Notes under the pieces: model-generated
Database searches by the model: none
What the model saw: the letters and a program-made list of their open reading frames with translations, nothing else
What the model was told of the DNA's origin: nothing
Shown here: positions 12,711 through 24,268 of the stretch, in pieces
How positions within the stretch are numbered: position 1 is the stretch's first letter
Layout of the letters: the number at the start of each line of letters is the position of its first letter
Assembly (NCBI GenBank): GCA_037447605.1
Contig: CM074809.1
Span: forward strand, 1,183,589 to 1,247,588
Direction of reading: 5' to 3'
Source of the DNA: Zygnema circumcarinatum
Lineage: Eukaryota; Streptophyta; Zygnematophyceae; Zygnematales; Zygnemataceae
DNA: 64,000 nt
Position numbers and translations under genes: made by a program

Positions 12711-14394
12711 GGCTGCCACTGCCCTTTATACTCCCTTCCCTCCCTCTGCCTCTCGCCTATGTCTGACGGACGCTTCTCCATTCCAAGAGCTTCCTTAAAA
12801 AAGGGAAGGAATTCCTTCTCTATGTGCACAGTTATGTCACAAAATTCCAGTTCTCGCATGGAAACGAGGGGTCCAGATCCATATAAATTACGCCAACTGT
12901 TCGACATGGAACGTCTTCCGCGTTCAAAAAAGCACCGGAGGGCTGAGTGCCACGTGTCGCCTCCACAAGCAACCAAATTGCCAGCTGTGTCTGCCACGTG
13001 GACTAAACTGTGTTTCCGTGCTTCGAATTGAAAAATCCAGTTACCCGTTTGTTTGCGGAAACCAGCCCGACTCGAGTTTCCAACCCGCGGTTTGGAGCGG
13101 TGGGCAAATCTGCAAATCCGCAAATCCGCAAATTCGAATTTCTAACGAACTTGAACCGGAGGGCGGAAAAGTACGGACATGCTTGATTCCAGCCAATGTC
13201 AGCAAGCCACGTGTCATCCACGTGGCATTATAGTATTAACCATTTGAAATTCCAAAATCTGGTCGCCACGTGGCGACTCCCGCCACGCTTTCCGCGCTCA
13301 GTTCGGACAAAACTGCTCTTTGACCGAAACTGGCGGTCCGCTTCGGCCGTGCGGTTACCGGTCACCGCCAGAAGCTCTCATTGGCTGGGAGACACGTGGC
13401 ATACGCGGAGATTGGCCCCGAAGGCCCTACGAATGAGAGGCCGTGGAGGCCCCCCATTGGCTGAGAAAAATCGTGGTTCTCCTTTTGCGTGCGGTTACCG
13501 GTCAACCTCAGCGATCGTCCAGCACGGCGGACGTGGACAAAAAGTCAGATATTTTTTGTTTTTAATTTTCGACGTGGCGGAACCTAACGGCGTCACGTGG
13601 ACAAAAATGTCGGTTGCTTGTCTGCCGAGCATCTCGGAGCCCTCGAAGGCGGCCGCCGCTAGCGGACAAGCGCCGGCGACGGCGGTCCCTAGGAGTCACT
13701 CCCAGTGGTCCCCCGCGGTCCACCCACGGTCACTGACGTCCCTTTCGTCCCTCCACGCGTCCCGGCGGCCGCGCTTTTGTCCCCTCAGATCTTTTCTCGC
13801 GTCCTTGAGCTGACGGCTGTCCGGGTCCGACCTGGCATCGCCCACTTTCAGTTACAAAGCCGTACAACGCAACTTCTTGCATTTCTCTGCATAGAAACCA
13901 GTTTGCATTCTCGTCGGCTTCTGTGGTTAGAGCCACAGCCGAGGGAAAATGTTGCTGCCAACCGGCGGTTCACCGTAATCCGTCGGATTCCACCGCCGAA
14001 AGGACGCAATCAGTGACCGTGGTGCTGGACGCGAGCGTCCGTCTACCGTACAAATGAAGCTTGGAGGGCAGCTTAAAGGTGTTGCTCACTTTCAGCATTT
14101 TCCAGACGCCGCTCCTGCAAGCTCTTGCAGGCAGGTACTTGGAGAGGGGGTGCTTGCTTCCAACTGCAGCTTATTGATTCCTTGGAGCAGGATATTGAAA
14201 TTTGTGGCAGATGTTGCACCTCCAGCGTGTTATCTAGCGGGCTGCTTCTTGTCACTTGCAGGTGACGAGATTACATCAGTTAAGCGGCGCTGCTGGACAA
14301 CATAATTTTTTGAAGCTGAAACCTTTTTTACCTTTGAGCTGTACAAGAAACGCCTTCATTGAGAAAAGAAAGGTTCTTTAGTTGACGTTTCAAT
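12711..14394. promoter_or_regulatory. Shared divergent promoter of VTE4 and VTE2 with seven G-boxes
   Basis: The 1684 bp between the two start codons hold seven CACGTG cores at 12951, 12995, 13208, 13219, 13267, 13393 and 13594. Most sit in the ABRE/G-box context CACGTGGC or CACGTGTC. 13208 and 13219 are an 11-bp-spaced pair. A tandem of GCAAATC-type units lies at about 13106-13140. A TATAAA lies only ~15 nt upstream of the VTE4 ATG (about 12725-12730), too close to serve that ATG in the usual way. Known biology: CACGTG is bound by plant bZIP (HY5, ABF) and bHLH (PIF) factors. Use here is inferred. Confidence 0.75.
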
Positions 14395-17300
14395 ATGATT
14401 TCATACGGCGGCTCTCGAGTGGCTTCAAGCGCCACCTTAATGCCTCAATCTGCGCTTCCACGCCCTTCGGCTGCTCGAAAGCTTGAAGATGGCAGAGCTG
14501 TACCAGCTAATTTTAATCTACAAGCGCAGCTTTTAGGTGCGTTCCGTTCTTCTGGTCGTTCTCAAATTCAATTAAGGATGTCCCTTAAGATTCTTTTTGG
14601 TTCTTGGTCAGAATTTTCAATATGGGAAGTGACCAAATTTTCTATTGTTTGTCTAAGATATTATTCAAACCTTCAGCTTTGATCTACGGTTGGCAAGGGC
14701 ATTTTGTTGCACAGTTCGACGATTGTCTGTGCTCGTGCACCAGAAAGACTGTAGATCTCTGAACGAGTCAATTAACTCGCTCAGAAAACAAGCAGCTTTC
14801 AATTTATTTTTGCAAGTCAGGGAGCCTTTTTTGAAGTATGAGCATTTGCACCGAATAGCTACTGTTTTTTGTATACATAATTGTGGAGCAGGATCTGCAT
14901 TTGTTTCTTACAGTGTTTCTTGTTATTTAAAAAAGAAACTCAAAAACTTTCTTCAGCTTAGTTTATCATCTGGTTCATGTGACAGAGGGGCAATATTTTT
15001 TGCAAACGAATAAATTTTGCAAATATGACGTAGTGATTTTGTCTTGCCCTTTCTTTTTCTATTTTTTTAATCTCGTTATTTAAGGTTTAAAACTAAATTG
15101 GAAAGGTCTTCCTGAAACTTGGAAAGGTCGAATGCATCATGACACCTTTTGTGGTTCTTGCACTGCAGAATGTCATGCAACAAGTCATATTCCGCTGGGT
15201 CGTCAGGTTTCACAATGCAAGCTGGCAAGCCCAGTTAGATTGAGCCAGCTGGCGGGCGGTCGGCTAGTATCTCGAAAGCAGTTCTCAGATACAATTCGGC
15301 ACCGCAAGCCTAGCTGTAGAAACAGAGATGGAAATGGCGCAATAACTGCGACAGCCACTCCTCGAGATATAGAGAGTAGCTCCACTTTGCAAAGTAACTA
15401 TTACTCTTCTGAATTATTACTCTTTTGTTTTCTGCATTCTGTTGCAGGCGTCCGTTTTCTGAAAACTGGTTCATGTACATTGAGAAGTTTCCTTTCTTTA
15501 AAGATTATTTGGTTGCTGCAACTGCATCGAATGGCTCTCTCAAATTATTAAGTGCTCAAAACGCCAAGGTTCTTAGAATCGCTAGAGCATGCATGAGTAG
15601 TGTCGTCCTTTACTCTTTTTAAAGGTGGGATTGGAACTGATTATTGTAGAGCAACACGAATCGGACACAGATTTTTCTTCAGCTCTTCTATGGATCGATG
15701 CCTTCTGGCGATTTACGCGGCCACACACCATGATTGGCACCGTAAGTAGTTCTTCATTCTTCGCTCTATCAAGCCTAATCAGAGACTGTCCTTGCAGCAG
15801 GAAGCCACTCCTTCACTCCTGTGAAGCCCTCTGACTTAGAATTGTGATATGCGAACGGGACTGGGGGCAGACTTTAAGTGTTTTTTCCGTTTCGCTGCTG
15901 GCAATGGATGCTACGACAGGACTTAGTGTCCCCTTCATCGCAGGCCTCCTGAAGGTATGTACCTGCTGTCCTTTCTGACTAGAACCTGCTCTGCCTACCT
16001 CAATGGACGTTTTCAATCCTTTGCCATTTGTGAGTCAACAGTTCTGTACCGATCGCCGACGGAGGTCCGCTTCGCATTTGTTTAAGGGCTGACGTGGCCC
16101 TTGCAATCTATGTGCTTGAAACCGTACTACTTCTATGAAATGATGAGATGCTGACAATCGTTTCTGACTGTTTATACAGGCCGTGGTGCCAGCGTTGTTA
16201 ATGAACATCTACATCGTCGGCTTGAACCAACTCTCTGACATAGAAATTGACAAAGTATGTTGGACCCACTTCATTCCACGCTCGTAGGGTTCTTAGGGAA
16301 ATTCCTTTTTTAATCCTGGGGACGGCGGATGGTCAAAGGTTTTACAGTGAGAAATGGCCATTTTTTAAAGATTAGTCGAACCCGAATTAATGTGCCATGA
16401 TGTCTAGGATGATCTCTTTGTGACCAAGTTCCTTGCAGATTAGGTAGCACGGTATTTGAAATCATTACAGCTTCTCGGTCATTTAGCTTCCTGGTGTTTC
16501 TTTGCACCGAATTAATTTTCATTGGACTTAGGTGGTAGACATTGTCAAATGGGGAGTTTGGCTTGAGCGGTTCCTATGAAATGAACAGTTGAATATAGCA
16601 TTGCTATACGCCACCATTTCGGCATCATTTATATCGAATGTTTGGTATCAGATACAGCAGCAACTGGAGAGTGTGTGCTGAAACTTGACACAAAACTTAT
16701 GAAACTTATGAATTTTATCTGTACATTTTCTGGGAATTTTGGATTAAGTCTTTTTGTCTCGCTGTGTTTGGACAAGGCTTAGAGATTAGTAGAATGCTTT
16801 ACAACCAAGTTCGAGTGTGATGGGCTCAATTACCATGTCTCTTCCTTCTCTGTCCTGCTATTATTGAACTCATCATGACATGAACCTGGCTAGCATCAGC
16901 CAAGCAGTTGAATTACTCCTCGTTGATTTGCAGACATTGAACAACATTTGACATGACATGTCTCTGTCTCTGTCTAGTAAGTTGTCTTGGCATAGTAGCC
17001 TGAGGTCACATGTAAGTCAGCGTGAAGTTTACTTAAATTGTGGCTTTACTTCAAATGGACAGCTTCACCTTCCTTTTTCGGTTTTGCAATTATTATTTAC
17101 TGAGGATGAAGGACGTGGGTGCATAGTGCAGGTGAACAAGCCATATCTTCCTCTAGCCTCTGGAGAGTTTTCTGTTGGGATGGGTGTAAGCATCGTCAGC
17201 ATTGCCGCCATTATGGTACGATGCCACTTTTGTCTTTGCAAAGGAAAAATAAAAATAAATACCAACAGGGCGGAATACCACCTGCTTATGTCTCCTGTCA

Positions 17301-19706
17301 TTTCATGTTCATGTGCTGAGTGTAGTTATGGGTTGTGGGCGACTTGTAGAGCTTGGCAATGGGAGTGGCGTCGGGCTCCACGGCGTTGCTCCTAACACTC
17401 CTTGTCTCGATGATCCTTGGCACGGCATATTCAATTGATGTGAGGAAAGCCTTCAATACCTCTTTTATTTTGGTAGTTTATTTGAAAGTCCCAATGTTGA
17501 AGCTCTTTGTGAGAACTGATAATTTCAGTATGCCTAGTCACCATGTGGAAAACTAACGCCTTGAGATTATCTACACTTCATTCTTCATTATGCGATCCGA
17601 AGAAGTCTTCCCACTTCCTCCATACGTCCTCTCCCCTTGATTTTTCTCCTGGAGGAACTTTTTCTGTGGTTCCTGCAGGGTGTTACCGAATTCCGTTCTT
17701 CTGTCTGTCTTAGTGACAGCCATGATTTAGGCCCTAAGAGGCTGGCTGTTTTGTCCTTTCGTTATGGGCGCTCGCAGAGCTGAAGGGGGATGGGGGTTGA
17801 CGCCTGCAGCTGCCTGGGCTGCGGTGGAAACGATTTCCGCTTGTGGCGGCAGGGTGCATCCTCGCAGTTCGAGCAGTGGTCGTGCAGCTTGGCTTCTTTT
17901 TCCACATGAAGGTGACTTTTTTTTGTGCAGGACATTAGAGAAAGTTGAGCGGCTAAGGGAGTTTGCAAGAGCATGCAGTACCTGTCTCGGAAGCCATAGC
18001 ATCCAGTTGATATTGTTAACGTCATTCTTGGTTGGGTGAGGGATGGGGTTGTCTACTGCAGTTTGCCTTGAACCGAGCAGCCGTTTTGAGCCGCCAACTA
18101 CTTTTTGCAACTTCATTCATGTGCCTTTTCTCTGTTGTTATTGCGCTGTTCAAGGTGGGTTGATACTAGATACCTCTGCACGCGGAAAATAGTCCTCCTT
18201 TCTTTTCCTTCTGCAATATATTGGTGTTGTTGCTGGCCATTCGTTCATCAGAGTACGTTTCTTCCAATCGAATCTATCTCGTTCACCCTCTGGTCAATCT
18301 ACACGAGCTGTCATGGAAGGTGGTTGGAGTTTGACTCCTCTGGCACCTACGGATGTTACACGAGGCAAATCCCCTGAAAAGCCTGATCAGTAGAAAAATG
18401 TCATCTCTTTCATTCTGATCCATCATGCAAATACCCACATAATGTATCCACGCCTTACTTCTGACCTCACCCATTCTGGAGAGGACGGAGAGGAACTATT
18501 TACAGCTTATGCAACATTCTAATATGCAGTGCCGAATGTGCGCGGGTTGCAGGACATCCCTGATGCAGAAGGGGATCGCAGATTTGGTGTGTTTTCGTTT
18601 ACAGTGCAATTGGGACAACAGAAGGTTTGCTTTGTTATCCCTACATGCTTGAGAGCTGAGAAGTGGAAAAGGAAAGAGGAGAAAACCTACAAAATTGATT
18701 TCACATTATATTCAGCAAGAGGAGAAACTCGTTTTTGTCCAATTATCTTATTTGGAGTGGGATCAAAGCCGGAAAAGTTTACGAGAGCCTGTATCAGAAA
18801 GCTAGCAAGCCTCATTGTCGACCGGCTGCTCTGGCAGGTGTTTTGGTTCTGTATCACCACCCTCTTGGCTGCATATGGAGGAGCTCTACTCTTTGGGTTG
18901 ACATGTTCTACAATGTGGAGCAAAGTCATCACTGTGAGTAAACTGACAGTTAATGCGTTATTGTGATGTCTGCCTAGGCTGATGAAGGGATCAGCAACAC
19001 GGTTATTTTCTTTCTTCATTAGTTGGAGGGATATTGTAGCGGAATTAGCTTTTTTTACGGCCAGTACTGTTTAGCCTGTCCAACATGTCTTCTACAGTGC
19101 CAGTTTTGTTAAGAGAGATTTGTCAGCAGATTGTTGTGTTGTCAGGGACTTTTAGGGTGACGTAAGCAGAGAATGCCACGTGCGGGAGGGAGGGCAGACT
19201 TTGGCACACAGCACCATGGCACTGCTGCTGTGGCAGCGAGCACAGGCAGCGGACTTGACTGATAAAGATTCCATCTACGAGACATACATGTTCGTCTGGA
19301 AGGTAAGAAGGTTTGCCTTGGTTCTGTCACGTGTCAATAAGAGTATTGCTGTGTCAAGGAACGGGTAGCGAATGGCAGATCACGCTTGTTGTAAGGTGTT
19401 GTCAAATCAGCCGTTCACACTTTCAGCCCCCCTGGAAACTCTGTAAAATCTGAAACCTAAAACCCCTAAGTCATAGTGGATGGGAGTCATTAAACGTCTT
19501 GTAACCAAATTGGTTCGGAAGGCAAGCAGTTGTTGATAAAATTTTTATGCGATTGCGGAGATATCGAAAGGAATCTGGGCTTTAGGGATACTAACTCGTA
19601 TGTGGACTTCAAGAAATTCAAATGTGGACTATGTGCGCTCTAATCATGGTGGTGATGGTTGCAGCTGTTCTATGCGGAGTATCTGCTGCTGCCCTTCTTT
19701 CGGTGA
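14395..19706 (+). CDS. VTE2: Homogentisate phytyltransferase (tocopherol synthesis)
   Basis: Plastid membrane prenyltransferase of the UbiA superfamily that joins homogentisate and phytyl diphosphate, the committed step of tocopherol synthesis. Thirteen exons: 14395-14536, 15169-15393, 15650-15741, 15871-15954, 16180-16254, 17132-17215, 17350-17439, 17810-17911, 18062-18154, 18553-18624, 18838-18933, 19198-19302, 19665-19706. Phases close perfectly (433 residues). Exons 1-2 encode a basic, Ser-rich transit-like leader; their join rests on phase only. The first prenyl-diphosphate/Mg motif is [20 protein letters not shown]; the second is [46 protein letters not shown] and LRWKRF match plant VTE2. 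The C-terminus [11 protein letters not shown] ends as in land plants. Distinguishing it from the solanesyltransferase paralogue VTE2-2 is by remembered sequence only. Confidence 0.93.
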
Positions 19707-20427
19707 AGAATGGTCAGAGGGCAGACGATTCTTTTTCATGGCGCATGCCTTCATTTGGTAAAGCAATTATAGCTGGCCGGATATTTTCTGCCTCGCCATA
19801 AAGCCACCTCTCCTTTTGTCTCCACCTAGTTTTGCCCTCGGTTTGGCGACAAGTGTATAGCATTGTTTAGGGCTATAAGTATATACCACAGGATAGACAC
19901 TCCTAGATAATCCTAGTGAGTTTTTGCTTTGAGTTGACGAGGCCATGCCGTGCTATGGCCCTGTTGTCTTATTTTCCAAGGAACAAAGATTTATTCTTGG
20001 TTCAATAGTCATTCTTCGGAGGACGACTCTCAATCTCTGTACTCAAGTGGCGGAAAAGCCCGAAAACCCTGAAAACCCGGAAGGGGAAAGGGTGACGTAC
20101 ATGAAAGTGAAGAGGACATTTCTTGAGTGCAGTATGTGTTGACCGTCATGCTGCAGCTCTTCACATGGACACTTCCTCCGCTTCATGGGCTGATGACAAA
20201 TCGTCATTACTTAGGTTACTTAGGTTGTGAGCAAGTGCAAGGTTTTTGTCAATGGGGGGGGTAAATTTAGGCCCTAGTTACGGTGAAACAAGGTGTTGCC
20301 GATGCTGCCACATTGGCTCGCATGCAATGTTTGCACCTTCAATCTTGTCCTTGCAAAAATAAACCTAAACCCTGCACCATAAAAACTAAAAGAAAAGAAA
20401 CCGGTAAACCAGAGATATGTATCCTTG

Positions 20428-20473
20428 CCCCTAAAAACCCTAAAAACCCTAAAACCCCTAAACCCTAAACCTT
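20428..20473. repeat. Interstitial telomere-like repeat (CCCTAAA variants)
   Basis: Six or so units of CCCTAAA, CCCTAAAA and CCCCTAAA lie head to tail. This is the plant-type telomere sequence, degenerate and internal. Shorter AAACCCTAA teloboxes occur near 29048, 37590, 37870, 43113 and 61270; such boxes are common in plant promoters and leaders. Confidence 0.85.
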
Positions 20474-20627
20474 AAAAAAATCAGAGTTAACTCCCATGTT
20501 GTCATACGACACAAATTTCTGACCTTGCACGAGGCGGACGGCGACCTGCTCCCTTCTCCCTCGCCCTCACCTCCCTCCCTCCCTCCCTTCATACCGTACG
20601 GACGGCACATGCAAATGCAGGAGACAT

Positions 20628-20715
20628 GTGGCACGTCCACGAGCAAAGTCCAGCAATCTCGCACGAGGCAATCCAACGGTCAAATCGCAGCGAGGGGACA
20701 CGTGGCACGTTCAGG
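20628..20715 (+). promoter_or_regulatory. G-box module copy A
   Basis: The order is GGCACGTCCACGAGCAAAGTCC, then ATCTCGCACG, then TCCAACGGTCAA, then a G-box (GGACACGTGGCAC). The same parts in the same order recur at 21873-21955. Confidence 0.7.
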
Positions 20716-21043
20716 CTTGCCCGGCAGGCAGCCCCCTTCGGACCGCGTCCCGAACCGCCGCCCGAAGCTGCCGCCCGCCCCGCGCCGCCGCCGTACCGTT
20801 CGTACGCCCCTGCGTATGCGGCCTCTCCCCGTGGTAACAGCACCTCGCATGCACCAACAACATGTTGAACACGCCCTGCACAACATGCTCCACTCCCCCC
20901 CACGCTCCCTCTCCAATACCAAAATGCTATAGATGTAGCAAGAGCCCCAAAAGCCCTGCCCTAAATCTCTCTCTCTCTTCAGTGCACGTTTCCAGCGAGC
21001 TCCAGGAGCTCGCCAATGCCCCAAACGCCTCGTAGGTCCTTTG

Positions 21044-21123
21044 GGACCAGTTCCTCGTGGTTCCCCATGATGCTGATTTTGTCCATGTACATTTGATGGC
21101 CTGGCCATCGTGAGATCAATGCC
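21044..21123 (+). repeat. Dispersed repeat R1, copy 1
   Basis: About 80 bp containing TTCCTCGTGGTT, CCCATG, TTTTGTCCATGT, TGATGGC and CAATGCC in that order. It aligns with 42876-42953 (same orientation) with only scattered substitutions. The second half (TTTGATGGC to ATGCC) recurs nearby at 21224-21260. Confidence 0.7.
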
Positions 21124-21223
21124 ATGCCACTTCCTTCTCCTTGTATTGCTTTGAAACCGGAATTCCTAATCTTATTGCCCGCATGTGTTATTAGGGGCCT
21201 CAATTATTTTTAACCGATTCTGT

Positions 21224-21260
21224 GCAAATTTGATGGCGTTGCCACCGTGAGACCTATGCC
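21224..21260 (+). repeat. Dispersed repeat R1, partial copy
   Basis: GCAAATTTGATGGC followed by CCACCGTGAGACCTATGCC matches the 3' half of R1 copy 1, about 140 bp downstream of it. Confidence 0.55.
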
Positions 21261-21794
21261 CAATTCACGTCACGGTTTGCACACAAGTGTGCTATTTTGC
21301 AATTGCACTAACACACGAGTGTTGGTGTGCTTGTGTGCGCAATAATGTATTAATGTGCAGTGTGCTTGTGTGCATTGGTGTGCTAATGCTAGGAAGGAAG
21401 GGAGAGAGGAAACAGGGTCGGGATGGAAGAGAAGTGTATGGCACATCAGTCAGTAAAATTAATTTTGCTTCTTTTGCTTGAATGACTACATCATCACATG
21501 TAAGTGTCAAGAATGAGGGACTGAAGAAATATTTGTGGCAATTCAACATAGACATATCGACAGTCAACTGAATCCATGCATCACGCAATGGTTGACATGC
21601 AATTATTGATGTCCCACGACCTTTTCATCTCAGGCCCAAAAAAGAAATCCTTCTGACCGATGCGAAACCTGTCGCCTCCCACTCTCTCTCCTCCTAGGGC
21701 AGCCACCGCCCAAAGCGGCACCACGTGGACCGCCTGCCAAGCGGGAGGGGGGCCACTGCAAAGCATCGCCGGCAACTGTCATAGAGCCGCGTGC

Positions 21795-21877
21795 TGACAC
21801 GTGGCTTATGACACATGGCCAGTGACACGTGGTTAGTGACACGTGGATGATGACACGTGGTTTGTCAACACGTGGCG
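21795..21877 (+). promoter_or_regulatory. 14-bp-phased tandem G-box array
   Basis: Five consecutive 14-bp units start at 21795, 21809, 21823, 21837 and 21851, each TGACAC(G/A)TGG plus four variable bases. A sixth, slightly diverged unit (TCAACACGTGGCG) starts at 21865. The TGACACGTGG core is fixed in four of the five units (the second has CACATG) while the last four bases vary. TGACACGTGG is a strong bZIP/bHLH-type target by known biology; function here is inferred. Confidence 0.85.
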
Positions 21878-21955
21878 TGTCCTCGAGCAAAGTCCGCATA
21901 TCTCGCACGGCATCCAGCGGTCAAGGTGTACAGTAACATGAGGACACGTGGCGGC
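21873..21955 (+). promoter_or_regulatory. G-box module copy B
   Basis: GGCGTGTCCTCGAGCAAAGTCC, ATCTCGCACG, TCCAGCGGTCAA and GAGGACACGTGGC appear in the same order as in copy A. It directly follows the 14-bp array. A weaker third copy (CGAGCAAGAACC, ATCTCGCAAG, then CGCACGTG) lies at about 22015-22090. Confidence 0.7.
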
Positions 21956-24268
21956 TTTATGTGGAAAACTAACCGTTGCACTTGCACGATCGTAGAGATG
22001 CGTGGCGGCATGATCACGTGACACGTGGCATATTCCGAGCAAGAACCAAAAATCTCGCAAGCGGAATTCAGACTTGACTGTCCGCACGTGCTCGCTTACG
22101 TCAGCAGAGTTGACCCACGCCAGCAAAAGTAGAATCAGGTCAAGCACGATGGATCCTGACAACGCCGCCTTCCAGTGCCACGTGGCCCTTTCCAAATTAG
22201 AATCCCCTTTTTTATTCGAACATTCGCAGTAAAAAAATAATAATAATCACAATAATAGCACTTTCCCTTTTATTTTTCTTCCAGCGGGGCAATCCGCGGC
22301 CTTCCTTCCCACCCAGTTCCACGCGCTACTGGCCGCATGGAACCGCCCTGCCCGTTCGCCGCACGCCTCTCCTCGCGCCATTATTGGCGCCATTATCGGG
22401 GAGGCCGTACGGCCACTTGGCCTCCCGCCACGCTGTCACATGGCTGACGTGGCGGACGGCGACACCCCCTGCCGCCCTCGCGACCTCCCCCACCGTACGG
22501 CCACCTCACCGATCCATGTCTCACCTGGTTCCCTCCCCCGTTGGACCGCATAGAACGCCGCCGCCCCGTGTCCCCCAAGCGCCGCGGTGCGCCTGGCGGT
22601 CGGGCCACGTGGCGCCCCTATCCGCCCGTCGCGGCGTGACTCCTCCCGCCCGGCCCGCCCGCCTCCATCCGCCGGCGCGCCTTCCTAACCGTCCGATCTT
22701 CCCGTCGCCCGCTCCCGGTCGTCCGATGATACCCCCGCCCCTCCGCCTTATCCAAGTATCTCCCACGTCTCCGGACGCCTTTCGACGAATCGCGACTATC
22801 CGTCACACGTGCAGCCTCAGATCGCTTTCCCCGCCCTTGGCCGCCCCACGCTCAAGCGAGCCGCCCGCCACGTGGCGTCACGCTGTCATCCTAGTCCGGC
22901 CATTTCGTACAATTTCGTACGCTCCGTACGACGTCGGCGACGCCGGCCGGCGACGTCGCCGTCAGCGGCCGGGCGGTTGCGCGCACCGCTGGCTTGACGA
23001 CACGTGGGCTTGTGACGTCACGCTGGCGGGCGCTCCTTCCTTCGGTGCAGGGCCTTGGAAGGAAGGGCCTTGCAAGGGCTGCAGGGAAGGAGGAGCCTTG
23101 CAGGGGTGGGCTTGCTGTTGCTGCTGCTGCTGCTGCCTCGGAGGCGGAGGTGTGTGCGACAGGGAGGGAGGGGAGAGGGTTGCGGAGGGTATTGGAGGGG
23201 TCAGTCGTGCGTTTGTGTTTGCAGGAGGAGGTTTGCGTGCGTGCTTGCTTATGATGCTCTATTTTGTTTTTTGGTGGTTTCGTTGATTGGAGTCTCATTG
23301 AAGGCGTTTTCCAGACATAATTGTGTCAGGCATGACGCGTATTTCTGGCTGGCTCTGCAGTGAAAGGGGAAGAAGAATAACTGTTTAGTTATGGTCTATG
23401 CTGGAATTGTGCTTTTGCTTGGAACTTGTAAAATTATTGCGCAGCTTTCTCTGCATGTATTAGCATCTATTATTATAGTCATGCTTCTGCTTTCGGCATG
23501 ACGCCCAATCTTTCTCAGTCTGCATTTTCCTTTTGCCTCCTTATATTGTTTCTAATGCGTATATTTTTGTTAACGCTGCAGTCATATTAACGCGTTGGAA
23601 TGTTAAGCAGTATGGGAGTGGCCGTGAATTATCTTAAGGAATACGAGGTTTATTGAATTTTTTAAATATAGAACTTCTGTTGAAGTGAGCCTCGTTGGAA
23701 TAACATTAACTGCCTTTTAGGCTCGTCTTAATCTCTGTTCTTTTCTGGTATTTTTTTTTCTTGGATGCTTCAACCGAAATTGGTAGACGCTGCGCACAGT
23801 CGCAGGGTCCGGGGTGTCTAGTTGTCTGTAAATTGTTTGGTCTTTCCAATTTTTCCTTTTGCACCAGCTTGTGAATGGCTGTGAGATTCAGGCATAGGGG
23901 CTTTCCTATCCTATTCGAAGGTATCTTTTAGTCTTTTTGTATGTCCACTGCTCGTTTCTCTGCTTCTGTTCATTATTTTTAGAGTATTTCAGGTTCATTT
24001 TAAATTGCACCATCCTTGGAACGTGTAATTTAGTTTAGTTTACTTTAGTTTTATTGTATCTCGACCATAAGCGTTCTGCTGCTCTGATATTGCCTTCAGA
24101 GTGAGGAACCAAGGTAAACGCTTAGTAAAGCGTCTGGGAGAGCAACGACAGAGGCTCTTTCTTGGACTACCTTATTTATGGAAGCAATTCGTGTGTTACC
24201 TGAAGACGTGGAGCCAAGACTCACTAGATAACTCGATGTCTCTTCGATGCAGCTGACGGGAGGCCAAC

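Larger units (their letters stand above)
19707..24268. other. 4.6 kb intergenic region rich in G-boxes, repeats and telomere-like DNA
   Basis: No exon with recognisable homology was found. About 19710-20430 is AT-rich. 20428-20473 is telomere-like. 20520-23250 is GC-rich with many CACGTG cores. 23250-24268 is AT-rich and probably a leader or first intron of the next gene. Long open frames in the GC-rich part (up to 300 codons at 22384-23286) are low-complexity Pro/Arg/Ser and lack splice or homology support. A CTG run near 23115-23135 adds to this. Confidence 0.6.

Noticed and set aside
20428-20473. True chromosome end
   Set aside because: The repeat is short, degenerate and flanked by genes on both sides.
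22384-23286. 300-codon open frame, Pro/Arg/Ser-rich, plus strand
   Set aside because: It lies in GC-rich G-box DNA where stops are rare; the composition is low-complexity, and no homology or splice context was found.
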